In this document: piece after piece, positions 7,752 through 16,280 of the stretch
Numbering within the stretch: position 1 is the first letter of the stretch
Layout: each line of letters opens with the position of its first letter
Assembly (NCBI GenBank): GCA_036262035.1
Contig: DATAJS010000009.1
Span: 124,001 to 188,000, forward strand
DNA length: 64,000 nucleotides
Direction of reading: 5' to 3'
From: Burkholderiales bacterium
Lineage (GTDB): Bacteria > Pseudomonadota > Gammaproteobacteria > Burkholderiales > SG8-41
Program-made: the position numbers and the translations under genes
The notes under the pieces: model-generated
What the model saw: only the letters and a program-made list of their open reading frames with translations
Databases searched by the model: none
What the model was told of the DNA's origin: nothing

Positions 7752-8771
7752 ATGAAAATCGCTTGTGCAGCGGCTTGCTGCGCCCTGGCCTTCGCCGCAC
7801 TGCCGGCCGCGGCCCAGAACGTGAAGATAACGCCGATCGGCTCTCATCCCGGCGAGTTGTGCGCCAACGATCGCGCGCTGGTGTTCGAAGACCCGACGGG
7901 CGTGCGCTTCCTCTACGACCCCGCGCACAACGTGACCGGCGGTGACGATCCGCGGCTGGGGACGATCCATCTCGTGCTCCTCTCCCACATGCACGGCGAT
8001 CACGTCGGCGACCTCAAGCTCAAGGCGCCGGGGGCGGGGACGTGCGCGAACTCGGAGCGGGTGCCCGCGCCGAACTCCACGACCGCGGAGGTCACCGCCG
8101 CCAAGAACGCGGCGCTGGTGACGACGCGCGCGATGGCCGCTTTCGTGCACAACAAGGTGCAGGCGATACGCGGCGGCGGCAAGCCGATGGATTTCTGCTC
8201 CTCGCTCTCCGTGACCGTGCCGGTCGCGGCCGCGTGCAGCTCGCGCATCGACCTGGGCGGCGTGTTCACGGCCAAGGCGCAGGGCGCCGCGCAAGGCGTG
8301 GAGATCACGATCGTGCAGGCCGCTCACGTCAACAATGCGCCGCCCGCGCTGCTGACCGAGTCGCAGCGCGCGGCGCTGAAGGCGGACGGCGCTCAGCTCG
8401 AATACGGGCCCGCCGTCGGCTTCGTCGTGAAGTTCAGCAACGGGCTGGTCGCCTATCTCTCCAGCGACACCGCGATCCACTCCGAGATGAAAACGGTCAT
8501 CCACGACTTTCACAAGGCCAACCTCGCGGTGCTCAATCTCGGTCCGAATCCGGGGATCTTCCAGTCCGGCGCCTACGCGATGAACGAGATGGTGCAGCCC
8601 GCGTCGATCATCCTCACGCATGCGAACGAGCCCGTGACCGAAGGCGGCAAGCTGCGGCCGAATTCGCGCACCGCGGCGCTCATCAAGCAGCTCAAGGCGC
8701 CGGCTTACCTCGCGCTCAGCGGGCGCACCATGGAGTTCGACGGCAAAGGGAAGTGCGTCGCGGGCTGCTGA
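7752..8771 (+). CDS. Secreted MBL-fold metallo-hydrolase
   Basis: 339 aa starting at ATG 7752, ten bases after GGAGGA. A signal peptide (residues 1 to about 22, ending A-A-A-Q) is followed by the metallo-beta-lactamase fold with S-H-M-H-G-D-H-V-G-D (H-x-H-x-D-H zinc motif) and later Q-A-A-H-V-N, S-S-D-T-A and I-L-T-H-A-N metal or fold motifs. The protein is periplasmic. The substrate is unknown; relatives include lactonases and phosphodiesterase-like hydrolases. It is divergent from the SDR gene and followed by a family A palindrome. Confidence 0.9.
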   Translation: MKIACAAACCALAFAALPAAAQNVKITPIGSHPGELCANDRALVFEDPTGVRFLYDPAHNVTGGDDPRLGTIHLVLLSHMHGDHVGDLKLKAPGAGTCANSERVPAPNSTTAEVTAAKNAALVTTRAMAAFVHNKVQAIRGGGKPMDFCSSLSVTVPVAAACSSRIDLGGVFTAKAQGAAQGVEITIVQAAHVNNAPPALLTESQRAALKADGAQLEYGPAVGFVVKFSNGLVAYLSSDTAIHSEMKTVIHDFHKANLAVLNLGPNPGIFQSGAYAMNEMVQPASIILTHANEPVTEGGKLRPNSRTAALIKQLKAPAYLALSGRTMEFDGKGKCVAGC

Positions 8772-8793
8772 GAAGCCGCTCGTCATTCCCGGT

Positions 8794-8843
8794 AATTGGG
8801 GCCAGGTCCGGATTTCCGTAAATGTGGACCTGACCCCGATTAG
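8794..8843. repeat. Palindromic REP-like element, family A
   Basis: The left arm GGGGCCAGGTCCGGATTT carries a few changes relative to the 4012 copy; the right arm AAATGTGGACCTGACCCC is intact. The element sits between the convergent MBL and Bug genes, with flanking AATT and GATTA as in the 22271-22456 copy. Confidence 0.75.
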
Positions 8844-8846
8844 CGA

Positions 8847-9809
8847 TTAGTCGGCGTGCGCGCCCGACGCCTTGACCACCGCGGCCCACAGCGCGACTTC
8901 GTCGCGCAGGAAGCGGGCCGCGTCTTCGGGCATCAGGCCGACCGGCTCGGCGCCCATGTCGGTGAGGCGCTGTCGGATGTCGGGCGAGCGCGCGGCTTTT
9001 ACCGCTGCCTCCGCGAGCTTCTGCACGATCTCGCGCGGGGTCGCGGCCGGCGCGTGCAGCGTGTACCAGACGTTCACCACCATGTCGACGCCCGACTCGC
9101 GCATCGTCGGAACCTGTGGAAACAGCGGCGTGCGCTCCACGGTCGTGGAGGCGAGGGCGCGCAGCCGGCCCGCTTTGACGAACTCGTTGACCGACGGAAC
9201 ATTGGCGATGGACACGCTGGTCTCACCGCCGACGAGCGCGGTGAGCGACGGCGAGGACCCTTTGTAGGCCACCATCAGCAGGCGGGTGCCGGTGCGCAGC
9301 TTGAAGAGCTCGCCGGAGAGATGCTGCGTCGTGCCGGTGCCGCCGTACGAATAATTGAGCGCGCCGGGCCTGGCGCGAGCGAGCGCGATCAGGTCCTTGA
9401 CGCTGCGCACCGGCAGCGAAGGATGCACGACGAGCAGGTTGGGCGTCTGCGAGAAGACGGTGATCGCGGTCAGATCGCGCGTCGTGTCGAACGGCAGCTT
9501 CTTATAGAGCGACATGTTGATCGCCACCGGCGGCGTTTGCATGAGCAGCGTGTAGCCGTCGGGCGGGGATTTCACCACGTACTCCATCGCGATATTGGTG
9601 CCGGCGCCGGGCCGGCTCTCGACCAGGACCTGCTGGCCCAGCGACTCGACGAGCTTGGGCGTCAGCACGCGCGCCATGATGTCGATCCCGCCGCCGGGCG
9701 CGAAGCCGCTGACGATGCGGATCGGCTTGACCGGATACGTCTGGGCGAGCGCGCAGCCCGCGCACAACCAGCCCGCCGCGATGCACGATAATGATCTGCC
9801 CATTCCCAT
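8847..9809 (-). CDS. Bug/TctC-family periplasmic binding protein
   Basis: 320 aa. Signal peptide ends C-A-L-A-Q before T-Y-P-V-K-P. Bug landmarks are S-G-F-A-P-G-G-G-I-D-I-M-A-R, E-S-R-P-G-A-G-T-N-I (usually D-N-R), P-P-D-G-Y-T-L-L and V-A-Y-K-G-S-S-P. Its start codon is only 15 bp from the divergent cupin start at 9825, so the promoter of at least one must lie inside the other gene, or one true start is further in. Confidence 0.93.
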   Translation of the reverse strand: MGMGRSLSCIAAGWLCAGCALAQTYPVKPIRIVSGFAPGGGIDIMARVLTPKLVESLGQQVLVESRPGAGTNIAMEYVVKSPPDGYTLLMQTPPVAINMSLYKKLPFDTTRDLTAITVFSQTPNLLVVHPSLPVRSVKDLIALARARPGALNYSYGGTGTTQHLSGELFKLRTGTRLLMVAYKGSSPSLTALVGGETSVSIANVPSVNEFVKAGRLRALASTTVERTPLFPQVPTMRESGVDMVVNVWYTLHAPAATPREIVQKLAEAAVKAARSPDIRQRLTDMGAEPVGLMPEDAARFLRDEVALWAAVVKASGAHAD

Positions 9810-9824
9810 CAGCCGAGACCTCTC

Positions 9825-10229
9825 ATGGCGACTCCCGCAAAGGTTGAAGCGGTCAACATCAACGAGCTGAAGCGTTTTTCATCCGAGGCGCGCACGAACC
9901 AGCCCGTCGTGAGCTCGAAGGATCTCGCCACGCGCATGAACTGCTACGAGCCCGGCCAGATTACTCCGCTGCACCTGCACCCGGACGACGACGAAGTCGT
10001 GTTCTGCATCGAAGGCCGAGGCGCGCTGACGTTTCTCGACCGCGACGACGTGCCGCTGGTACCCGGCACCGTCGCCTGCCTGCCCGCCGGTCTTGCCCAT
10101 CGCATCGAAGCCGCGCCCGACAGCCGCATGGTCGTCGTGTACTGGGCCAACGCGCGCTACACCAGCATTCGACCCGCTTCCGGAGCGGGCGAGGCGAGCG
10201 TGCGCCTTCCGGGCGAGCAGCCGCGTTAG
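9825..10229 (+). CDS. Cupin-domain protein
   Basis: 134 aa, no signal peptide. Single conserved cupin barrel: L-H-L-H-P-D-D-D-E (motif 1), G-R-G-A-L-T-F-L-D-R-D, and C-L-P-A-G-L-A-H-R-I-E-A (motif 2 His). Such stand-alone cupins are metal-dependent isomerases, oxygenases or sensors; nothing here narrows it. It is the single gene on plus in this stretch and is followed by a full copy of the CATTGCGAGG repeat. Confidence 0.88.
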   Translation: MATPAKVEAVNINELKRFSSEARTNQPVVSSKDLATRMNCYEPGQITPLHLHPDDDEVVFCIEGRGALTFLDRDDVPLVPGTVACLPAGLAHRIEAAPDSRMVVVYWANARYTSIRPASGAGEASVRLPGEQPR

Positions 10230-10238
10230 CCATACTGT

Positions 10239-10340
10239 GTCATTGCGAGGAGCCGCTAGCGCGGCGACGAAGCAATCCCGAGGCGCTCGGCACGGATCGT
10301 GCGCCACGAGAGACCGCCGCGGCCCGCTTCGCGATGACAG
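10239..10340. repeat. Full copy of the CATTGCGAGG...GACGAAGCAATC...CGCGATGACA repeat
   Basis: About 100 bp. It begins GTCATTGCGAGGAGCCG, continues GCGACGAAGCAATC, then a GCGCCACGAG segment, and ends CTTCGCGATGACA. The outer ends are roughly inverted (GTCATTGCGAGG versus CGCGATGAC), giving a loose hairpin. Sister copies are at 30, 22174, 34743 and 40234. It lies between convergent genes. Confidence 0.8.
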
Positions 10341-10341
10341 C

Positions 10342-11298
10342 TTACTTCTTGCCGGCGAGCCCGAGCTCGGTGATGAACCTGGTGAACTCGGGCTGCCGCG
10401 CGGCGAGATAGCGGCCGTAATCGGCGCCGTTCATGTACACCGGCTCCATCAGGTTGCGCGCCATGTAGTCCTGCCATTCCGCGCTCTTGTAGACCTTCGC
10501 GAACACGTTCTCGAGATAGGCGGCGGCATCGGCGGGAATCCCCGCCGGTGCGGAGAAGCCGCGCCCGGCCGCCACGTGCATGTCGTAGCCCTGTTCCTTC
10601 AGCGTCGGGATCGCGGCGAGCTGCGGGATGCGCTGCTGTGACGCGATGCCGAGGATGCGCATCTTGCCGGCCTGCACATGCGGCATCGCGTCGCTCAGTT
10701 GCCCGGTGTTCCACTGCACGTGCCCGCCGAGCGCGGCGGTGAGCGCCGCGGTGCCGCTCTTCATGATGACTACGTTGAAGCGCGCGCCGCTGAGCCGCTC
10801 CAGCGTGTAGACGAACATGTGGCTCGACGACCCCGGCGAGCCGATCGAGACGTTGACCGACTTCGGCTTGGCTTTCGCCGCGTCGATCAGCTCGCGCACG
10901 GTCTTGTACGGCGATTCGGCGTTCACCATGATGCAGTTGACGTCGAAGCCGAGGAGGGCGAGCGGGTGGAATTTGTCCAGCCCGATGTCGAGGCCGGACC
11001 GCAGAGCGCCGGTGAGCATCATCCCCGTCGGAAACGAAACGACGGTGTACGGGTCGCCTCGCTTCTGCGCCGCGTAGGACGCGCCGATCGCGCCGCCGCC
11101 ACCGCCTTTGTTGACGATCACGATCGGCTGCGCGACGAGCTTCTCCTTGCGGATGATGTCCGCGATCATGCGCGCGACGATGTCGGCCCCGGCGCCGGGA
11201 TTGCCGGGCACGACGAGCTCGATCGGTTTCGAGGGGAAGGTTTGTGCGAGCGCGCCGCCGGAGGCGATCGCCGCCATACCGATCACGTATCCCTTCAT
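10342..11298 (-). CDS. Bug/TctC-family periplasmic binding protein
   Basis: 318 aa. Signal peptide ends G-G-A-L-A-Q before T-F-P-S-K-P. The usual V-P-F-x-P-G-G is replaced by V-P-G-N-P-G-A-G-A-D-I-V-A-R and the glycine-rich turn reads N-K-G-G-G-G-G-A-I-G, so this is a divergent subgroup. Its ATG overlaps the stop of the upstream Bug gene (ATGA, 11295-11298): two different receptors are translationally coupled, which is unusual for this family. Confidence 0.92.
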   Translation of the reverse strand: MKGYVIGMAAIASGGALAQTFPSKPIELVVPGNPGAGADIVARMIADIIRKEKLVAQPIVIVNKGGGGGAIGASYAAQKRGDPYTVVSFPTGMMLTGALRSGLDIGLDKFHPLALLGFDVNCIMVNAESPYKTVRELIDAAKAKPKSVNVSIGSPGSSSHMFVYTLERLSGARFNVVIMKSGTAALTAALGGHVQWNTGQLSDAMPHVQAGKMRILGIASQQRIPQLAAIPTLKEQGYDMHVAAGRGFSAPAGIPADAAAYLENVFAKVYKSAEWQDYMARNLMEPVYMNGADYGRYLAARQPEFTRFITELGLAGKK

Positions 11299-12275
11299 TC
11301 GACCTTGATCCCTCCCGCTTTGACGACCTTCGTCCAGCGCGCGAGCTCGCTCGCGACGTACGCACTGAATTCTGTCGGCGTGCTGCCGACGGGCTCGGCC
11401 GCATCGAGCTGGAGCTTCTGTTTCACGTCAGGCAGGTACACGATGCGCCGCGTCTCGCGGTAGAGCTTGTCGGCGATCGGTCGCGCGACCTTGATCGGCG
11501 CGAAGAAGCCCATCCAGCCGGTGAACTCGTAGCCGGGCAGGGATTCGGCGATCGTCGGCACGTTGGGCAGCCTCGGCGAGCGCTTGGGCGTGGTAACCGC
11601 GATCAGCCGCAGCCGGCCTTCCTTCACGTGCGGCAGCGTCGAGACCGGGCTGCCGATCGTGTAGTGCATGCGGCCTGCGACGGTATCGATGAGCGCCGCG
11701 GGCACGCCTTTGTACGGCACGTGCACGACGTCGATCCCGGCGAGCTGCTGGAAGAGCACGCCGGCGAGGTGATTGGACGTGCCGTTGCCGCCCGAGCCGT
11801 AATTGAGCTGTCCGGGCTTCGACTTCGCGAGCGCGATGAGCTGCGGCACCGTGGTGACCGCCAGCGAAGGATGGACCACGAGCACGTTCGATTGCGACAG
11901 CACCTGCGTGACCGGCTGGAAATCGCGCTTCGTGTCGTAACCGGGTTTCGCATACAGCGCTTCGCGCACCGACAACGCCGACGTGGTGAACATCAGCGTC
12001 TGCCCGTCGGGCGGCGCCTTCGCCGCGATCTCGGCGCCGACCGCGCCGATGCGGTTGTCGATCACCACCTGCTGGCCCCACGCATCGGTGAGCTTCTGCC
12101 CGATCATGCGCGCGACGATGTCGGCGCCGCCGCCCGCCTGCGACGGCACGATCACGCGGATGGGTTTGGTCGGCCAGCCCGGCTCGCTGGCTGCGAACGC
12201 CGCGCCCGAACAGATGGCCGCGATCACTGCGGCGATTGTTACTCTCGTCATCCTGCCTCCCCGGAGCACGAGCAT
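11295..12275 (-). CDS. Bug/TctC-family periplasmic binding protein
   Basis: 326 aa, first gene of a two-receptor operon. Signal peptide about residues 1-27 ending A-F-A-A-S, then W-P-T-K-P-I-R-V-I-V-P-S-Q-A-G-G-G-A-D-I-V-A-R. I-D-N-R-I-G-A-V-G-A, P-D-G-Q-T-L-M (Tyr replaced by Gln) and V-P-Y-K-G-V-P-A follow. It overlaps the next receptor by 4 bp. Confidence 0.93.
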   Translation of the reverse strand: MLVLRGGRMTRVTIAAVIAAICSGAAFAASEPGWPTKPIRVIVPSQAGGGADIVARMIGQKLTDAWGQQVVIDNRIGAVGAEIAAKAPPDGQTLMFTTSALSVREALYAKPGYDTKRDFQPVTQVLSQSNVLVVHPSLAVTTVPQLIALAKSKPGQLNYGSGGNGTSNHLAGVLFQQLAGIDVVHVPYKGVPAALIDTVAGRMHYTIGSPVSTLPHVKEGRLRLIAVTTPKRSPRLPNVPTIAESLPGYEFTGWMGFFAPIKVARPIADKLYRETRRIVYLPDVKQKLQLDAAEPVGSTPTEFSAYVASELARWTKVVKAGGIKVE

Positions 12276-12334
12276 ACCGCGACTTGCCGCCCGATTTGTG
12301 CGTCCTCTTTGGAGGCAGCGGGTGCTGCGCGTTT

Positions 12335-12718
12335 TTATTCTTGTATCTGCGGCGCCTTGCGGTCGGCGTCGACGAGCTGAAGGCGCCAGCCGTCCGGATC
12401 GCGCAGATTGACGGTCGTGCGGCCCGTGGACTGGACGTAGTTCGGCTCGCGCATGACCTTCACCTTCCCCAGCAGTCGGCTGTGCGCCTCTTTCGCATTG
12501 TCGACCTTGAACGCGATGTGGTTGATGCCGGGATTCTCTTCGCCGGTCACCTGGTGAATCTCGAAGATCGGCTGATTCTCTCCGGGCAACTGCATTTCCA
12601 CCGACGTGCCATGGTGCTTCGTGCGCGTGAGCAGCTTGAACCCGAGATCCTGGAAAAACGTGATGGTCTCGTCGACGTTCCGGACGATGAGCTCGATGTG
12701 ATCGATGCCGCGAACCAT
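12335..12718 (-). CDS. VOC-family protein (glyoxalase/dioxygenase fold)
   Basis: 127 aa, one VOC module pair. G-I-D-H-I-E-L-I-V (metal His near residue 6), F-E-I-H-Q-V (about residue 54), I-N-H-I-A-F-K-V (about 65-72) and V-N-L-R-D-P-D-G-W-R-L-Q-L-V (metal Glu position replaced by Gln) give the typical beta-alpha-beta-beta-beta pattern. ATG at 12716-12718 follows GGGAGG. Substrate unknown. It is divergent from the next Bug gene by about 70 bp. Confidence 0.88.
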   Translation of the reverse strand: MVRGIDHIELIVRNVDETITFFQDLGFKLLTRTKHHGTSVEMQLPGENQPIFEIHQVTGEENPGINHIAFKVDNAKEAHSRLLGKVKVMREPNYVQSTGRTTVNLRDPDGWRLQLVDADRKAPQIQE

Positions 12719-12787
12719 GATGCCTCCCGTCGGTGGTGGGCGAATGTTGTAGGCTAGCACCAGAATTTTGGCGCAGGGAGGTCTATC

Positions 12788-13750
12788 TTGCCGGCGTTGC
12801 GCTGCGCGTGGTTGTTCGCGGTCTTTGTGTGGGCTCATGCAGCACACGCCCAGGAGAAATACCCCTCGCGTCCGGTGCGGCTCATCGTGCCCTTCGCGCC
12901 CGGCGGCGGCGCGGACATCTCCGCGCGCACGATCGCTTTGAGGCTCACCGAGCGCTTTCGCGAGCAGGTGCTGGTCGACAACCGTCCCGGCGCGGGCGGC
13001 AACGTCGGCACCGAGCTCGTCGCCAAATCGCCGCCCGACGGCTACACGCTGCTGCTGGTGTCGAGCAGCTACGGCGCGAATCCCGCGCTCTACAAGCTGT
13101 CGTTCGATCCGGTGAGCGGCTTCGAGCTGATCACGCTGGTGAGCCAGCAGCCGTTCATCCTCGTGGTGCATCCATCGCTGCCGGTGCGCACGGTGAAGGA
13201 GCTGATCGCGCTGGCGAAAGCAAAACCCGGCGCGCTCAACTATGTCTCCTCCGGCGCCGGCGGCATCGTGCATCTGGGCACGGAGTACTTCAAGAGCATG
13301 GCCGGCATCGATCTCGTACACATTCCCTACAAGGGCGGTAACACTGCGCACAACGATCTCATCGCGGGCTTCGTGCAGGTGTATTTCGGCACGATCCTGT
13401 CGACCCTGCCCGTCGTGAAATCGGGCAAGCTTCGCGCGCTCGGCGTGAGCACCGAGAAGCGCACTGCGGCGCTGCCCGACGTGCCCACCGTCGCGGAAGC
13501 GGGCGTGCCGGGCTTTTCATTCAGCGGGTGGTATGCGGTCCTCGCGCCGGCGAAGACGCCGCGCGACATCACCACGGCGCTCAACCGCGAGGTCGTCGCG
13601 CTGCTCCAGGCCCCCGACGTGAAGGAGCGCCTCGCGGCCGAAGGCAGCACCGTGGTCGCAAGCACGCCCGAGGCGCTGCGGGATCATCTCAAGCGAGAGA
13701 TCGCGAAGTGGCAGAAGGTGGTCAGAGCGGGCAAGATCAGGTTGGAATGA
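12788..13750 (+). CDS. Bug/TctC-family periplasmic binding protein (TTG start)
   Basis: 320 aa. Translation starts at TTG 12788, preceded by GGGAGG seven bases upstream; no ATG fits the signal peptide (ending A-A-H-A-Q). V-P-F-A-P-G-G-G-A-D-I-S-A-R, V-D-N-R-P-G-A-G-G-N, P-P-D-G-Y-T-L-L and I-P-Y-K-G-G-N-T are all canonical. Divergent from the VOC gene, with which it may share a control region. Confidence 0.94.
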   Translation: MPALRCAWLFAVFVWAHAAHAQEKYPSRPVRLIVPFAPGGGADISARTIALRLTERFREQVLVDNRPGAGGNVGTELVAKSPPDGYTLLLVSSSYGANPALYKLSFDPVSGFELITLVSQQPFILVVHPSLPVRTVKELIALAKAKPGALNYVSSGAGGIVHLGTEYFKSMAGIDLVHIPYKGGNTAHNDLIAGFVQVYFGTILSTLPVVKSGKLRALGVSTEKRTAALPDVPTVAEAGVPGFSFSGWYAVLAPAKTPRDITTALNREVVALLQAPDVKERLAAEGSTVVASTPEALRDHLKREIAKWQKVVRAGKIRLE

Positions 13751-13828
13751 AGACTATCCGCACGTGCGCTTCGTGCGGTTGCGGATTGCGGTCGAGCAGG
13801 TATGCCGCCGCACATGGTCACGTGTCTT

Positions 13829-14122
13829 TCACAGTTGATACCTACCGATGTCGAGCGCACCGTGGAACACACCAAGGATATCGATGTTCCCATCGTCCTT
13901 GACCAGGTAGGCAACGCGATACTGCTCGTGAAGCAGGATTCGCACATGCCGCGCTGAAGCGGCATAGCGATGACCAAGCTGGGGAAACTGAATCAGATCT
14001 TGCGCTCGCTCATAGATCCCTTGCACGGTGCGAGCTGCGGCCTGCGGGTTGTCTTGGGCAATGTACTCGAAGATGTCTTCGAGCCATTGTTGAGCTTCGC
14101 CGGTCCACGTTACTTCTGCCAT
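13829..14122 (-). CDS. RelE/ParE-family toxin
   Basis: 97 aa, the usual toxin size. The fold markers are W-T-G-E-A-Q-Q-W-L-E-D-I-F-E-Y-I near the N-terminus, F-P-Q-L-G-H-R-Y, and the C-terminal V-R-I-L-L-H-E-Q-Y-R-V-A-Y-L-V and I-D-I-L-G-V-F-H-G-A. The last matches the ParE/RelE ending. The target (gyrase or ribosome-bound mRNA) cannot be told apart from sequence; ParE-like overall. Its start overlaps the antitoxin gene end by 13 bp, so the two are coupled. Confidence 0.9.
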   Translation of the reverse strand: MAEVTWTGEAQQWLEDIFEYIAQDNPQAAARTVQGIYERAQDLIQFPQLGHRYAASARHVRILLHEQYRVAYLVKDDGNIDILGVFHGALDIGRYQL

Positions 14123-14295
14123 GAGCGGATACGCCGCCCCATCTCCTCATTGGAAATCACGCGACCCGCGTCAGAGTCCGCCAAGCCTCGCTGAATCATG
14201 ACGTGAAACGCGAGCTCGCGCACGATTTCCTCGGGCGATCGATCGTCCGGCTGCTCCTGGATCAGCCGAGTCAGTTCTTCCTTTGCCGTGGACAT
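14110..14295 (-). CDS. Antitoxin of the ParE-like toxin
   Basis: 61 aa from ATG 14293-14295, preceded by GGAGGAAATGCT; a longer in-frame extension to 14379 has no ribosome site and is not preferred. The sequence is highly charged with an L-T-R-L-I-Q-E-Q-P-D-D-R-S-P-E-E-I-V-R-E-L core like small toxin-wrapping antitoxins. It has no obvious full DNA-binding domain. Antitoxin first, toxin second, overlapping, is the standard type II order. Confidence 0.82.
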   Translation of the reverse strand: MSTAKEELTRLIQEQPDDRSPEEIVRELAFHVMIQRGLADSDAGRVISNEEMGRRIRSWQK

Positions 14296-14628
14296 AGCAT
14301 TTCCTCCGCGACTTAATTCTCCCACGCGCGACGCGCGCTGGCGAATGACACACAACGCCGCCTCGCGCGTGACGCCCAACTAAAGCATCGTCGACTTCGT
14401 ATAAATTGTAGCGACGGCAAATAGTCGAACCGGTTCAACGCCTTGCCAGCAAATAGTAACGTCTGCATACAAAGCAAACGCGTCAGGCAGGCGGACGTGC
14501 GCGGAAGACGGAGCCAGTGCCGGCCTCGCTTGTCCCCAATCGAGTGTTCGCTTGCCATGTTACCCGCGAAGCGGCATCGTTGGGAGCCGCCTCTTCCCAA
14601 TGCTGCCCTTACCCCGAAGGAGAACAGC
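14296..14628. other. 333-bp intergenic region without a gene
   Basis: Lies between the divergent antitoxin and TPR genes. No convincing ORF. It contains a TATAAAT stretch near 14400 and a perfect ten-base palindrome GAACCGGTTC at 14427-14436 that could be an operator, but no promoter can be placed with certainty. GAAGGAGAA at its right end is the ribosome site of the TPR gene. Confidence 0.5.
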
Positions 14629-16227
14629 ATGCAACCACGCAAGCTCGCCGTAGCCGTCTCGCTCACGCTGTCATTGATCTCCGCACCGGCGCTGTCCCAA
14701 TACGACCACGGAAGTCACGGACAGGTCGGCACCGTCAAGTTCCCGACCTCCTGCGATCCGAAGGTGCAGCCGCAGTTCGAGAGTGCCGTCGCGATGCTGC
14801 ACTCCTTCTATTACAGCGCAGCCGAGAAGGCGTTCCGCGAGGTGCTCGTGCAGGACCCGTCGTGCACGATCGCCACGTGGGGCATCGCGTCGATCCTGAT
14901 GAGCAATCCGCTCGCGGGGCAGGGCGCGGCGCCGAAGCGCGCGGAAGTCGCCCAGGCCGCGATCGAGCAAGGGCGGAATACGCCGCCCAAGACCCAGCGC
15001 GAGCGCGACTACATCGAGGCGGTCGCCGAGTACTACCGCGATTTCTCGAGCCGCTCCGAACGCTCGCGCCAGGAATCGCGCTCGAAGGCTTATGAGGTGC
15101 TCGCCGCGAAGTATCCGCAGGACGACGAAGCGCAGATCTTCAATGCGCTCTACATCGCCGGCACGCAGACGCAGGCCGATCAGACCTACGCAGCGTATCT
15201 CAAGGCCGCCGCGATCCTCGAGAAGCAGTTCGTGAAGTACCCCGATCATCCGGGCGTCGCGCATTACCTGATCCACAGCTATGACGCGCCGCCGATCGCC
15301 GCCAAAGGTTTGAACGCCGCGCGTCGCTATGCCGACATCGCGCCGGCCGCGCCGCATGCGCTGCACATGCCTTCGCACATCTTTACGCGCGTCGGAGAGT
15401 GGGAAGCTTCTGCCGCGACCAACCTGCGATCCGCCGAGGTCGCCAGGAAAGGCAGTGAGCCCAACGAGGCGTATCACGCCAGCGATTACGCGGTGTATGC
15501 CTTCCTTCAGCTCGCGCGCGACGGCGACGCGAAGCGCACGATGGACGAGGCATTCAGGGTCACGAACTTCGACGCGGCGGCTCGCGGCGGGCTCTACGCG
15601 AGGGCCGCGATGCCCGCGCGCTACGCGGTCGAGCGTGGCAACTGGCGTGAAGCGGCACAGCTGCAGCCGACGGCGACCAAGGTCCCGTACACCGACGCAC
15701 AGACCTACTTCGCACGCGCGCTCGGCGCCGCGCGCAGCGGTGACGCCGCAGCCGCCGAGAAGGAGGTGGCGGAGCTCGACCGCCTGCAAAAGAGCCTGGA
15801 AGCCGCAAAGGACGCCTACTGGGCCAGCGAAGTGGAAGTCCAGCGGCTCACGGTGGCCGGGTGGATCGCGCTCGCGCGAGGCAAAGGGGACGAGGCGGTT
15901 AAGCTCATGCGCTCGGCCGCCGATCTCGAAGACCGCAACGAGAAGAGCATCGTCACGCCCGGCCGCATCCTGCCGGCGCGCGAGTTGCTCGGCGACATGC
16001 TGCTCGAGCTCAAGCAGCCGGCGCAGGCGCTGAAGGAATACGAGACCTCTCACGTGCGCGAGCCGAACCGCTTCCGCGGCTACGCGGGCGCCGCGCGCGC
16101 GGCGGAGGCCGCGGGCGATCGCACGAAGGCTGCCAATTACTACGGGAAGCTGCTCGCGCTGGCGAAGAACGGCGATCCACAACGCCCCGAGCTCGCGCAG
16201 GCGCGGGCGTATCTCGCGCAGCGGTAA
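14629..16227 (+). CDS. Secreted tetratricopeptide-repeat protein
   Basis: 532 aa from ATG 14629 after AAGGAGAAC. A signal peptide (ending P-A-L-S-Q) is followed by F-x-x-A-V-A-M-L-H-S-F-Y-Y-S-A-A-E-K-A-F and further helical A/L repeats of TPR type, with clearer repeats toward the C-terminus (Q-A-L-K-E-Y-E; A-A-N-Y-Y-G-K-L-L-A-L-A). H-Y-L-I-H-S-Y-D and H-A-L-H-M-P-S-H-I-F are histidine-rich segments seen in a conserved family of exported TPR proteins of unknown role. Probably periplasmic scaffold. Confidence 0.85.
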   Translation: MQPRKLAVAVSLTLSLISAPALSQYDHGSHGQVGTVKFPTSCDPKVQPQFESAVAMLHSFYYSAAEKAFREVLVQDPSCTIATWGIASILMSNPLAGQGAAPKRAEVAQAAIEQGRNTPPKTQRERDYIEAVAEYYRDFSSRSERSRQESRSKAYEVLAAKYPQDDEAQIFNALYIAGTQTQADQTYAAYLKAAAILEKQFVKYPDHPGVAHYLIHSYDAPPIAAKGLNAARRYADIAPAAPHALHMPSHIFTRVGEWEASAATNLRSAEVARKGSEPNEAYHASDYAVYAFLQLARDGDAKRTMDEAFRVTNFDAAARGGLYARAAMPARYAVERGNWREAAQLQPTATKVPYTDAQTYFARALGAARSGDAAAAEKEVAELDRLQKSLEAAKDAYWASEVEVQRLTVAGWIALARGKGDEAVKLMRSAADLEDRNEKSIVTPGRILPARELLGDMLLELKQPAQALKEYETSHVREPNRFRGYAGAARAAEAAGDRTKAANYYGKLLALAKNGDPQRPELAQARAYLAQR

Positions 16228-16238
16228 AGTCAAAATGG

Positions 16239-16276
16239 ATCCCGGATCGCGTGCGCTGCGCGCACGCGTCCGGGAT
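16239..16276. repeat. Long near-perfect palindrome between convergent genes
   Basis: ATCCCGGA (16239-16246) and CGCGTGCGC (16248-16256) pair with GCGCACGCG (16260-16268) and TCCGGGAT (16269-16276): 17 pairs with one bulged T and a 3-base loop. It lies between the TPR gene and the enolase-superfamily gene and could end transcription from both sides, or be a REP-type element. Confidence 0.7.
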
Positions 16277-16280
16277 GACG

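Noticed and set aside
14427-14436. GAACCGGTTC palindrome as toxin-antitoxin operator
   Set aside because: About 130 bp from the antitoxin start and single; too weak to call as a feature.
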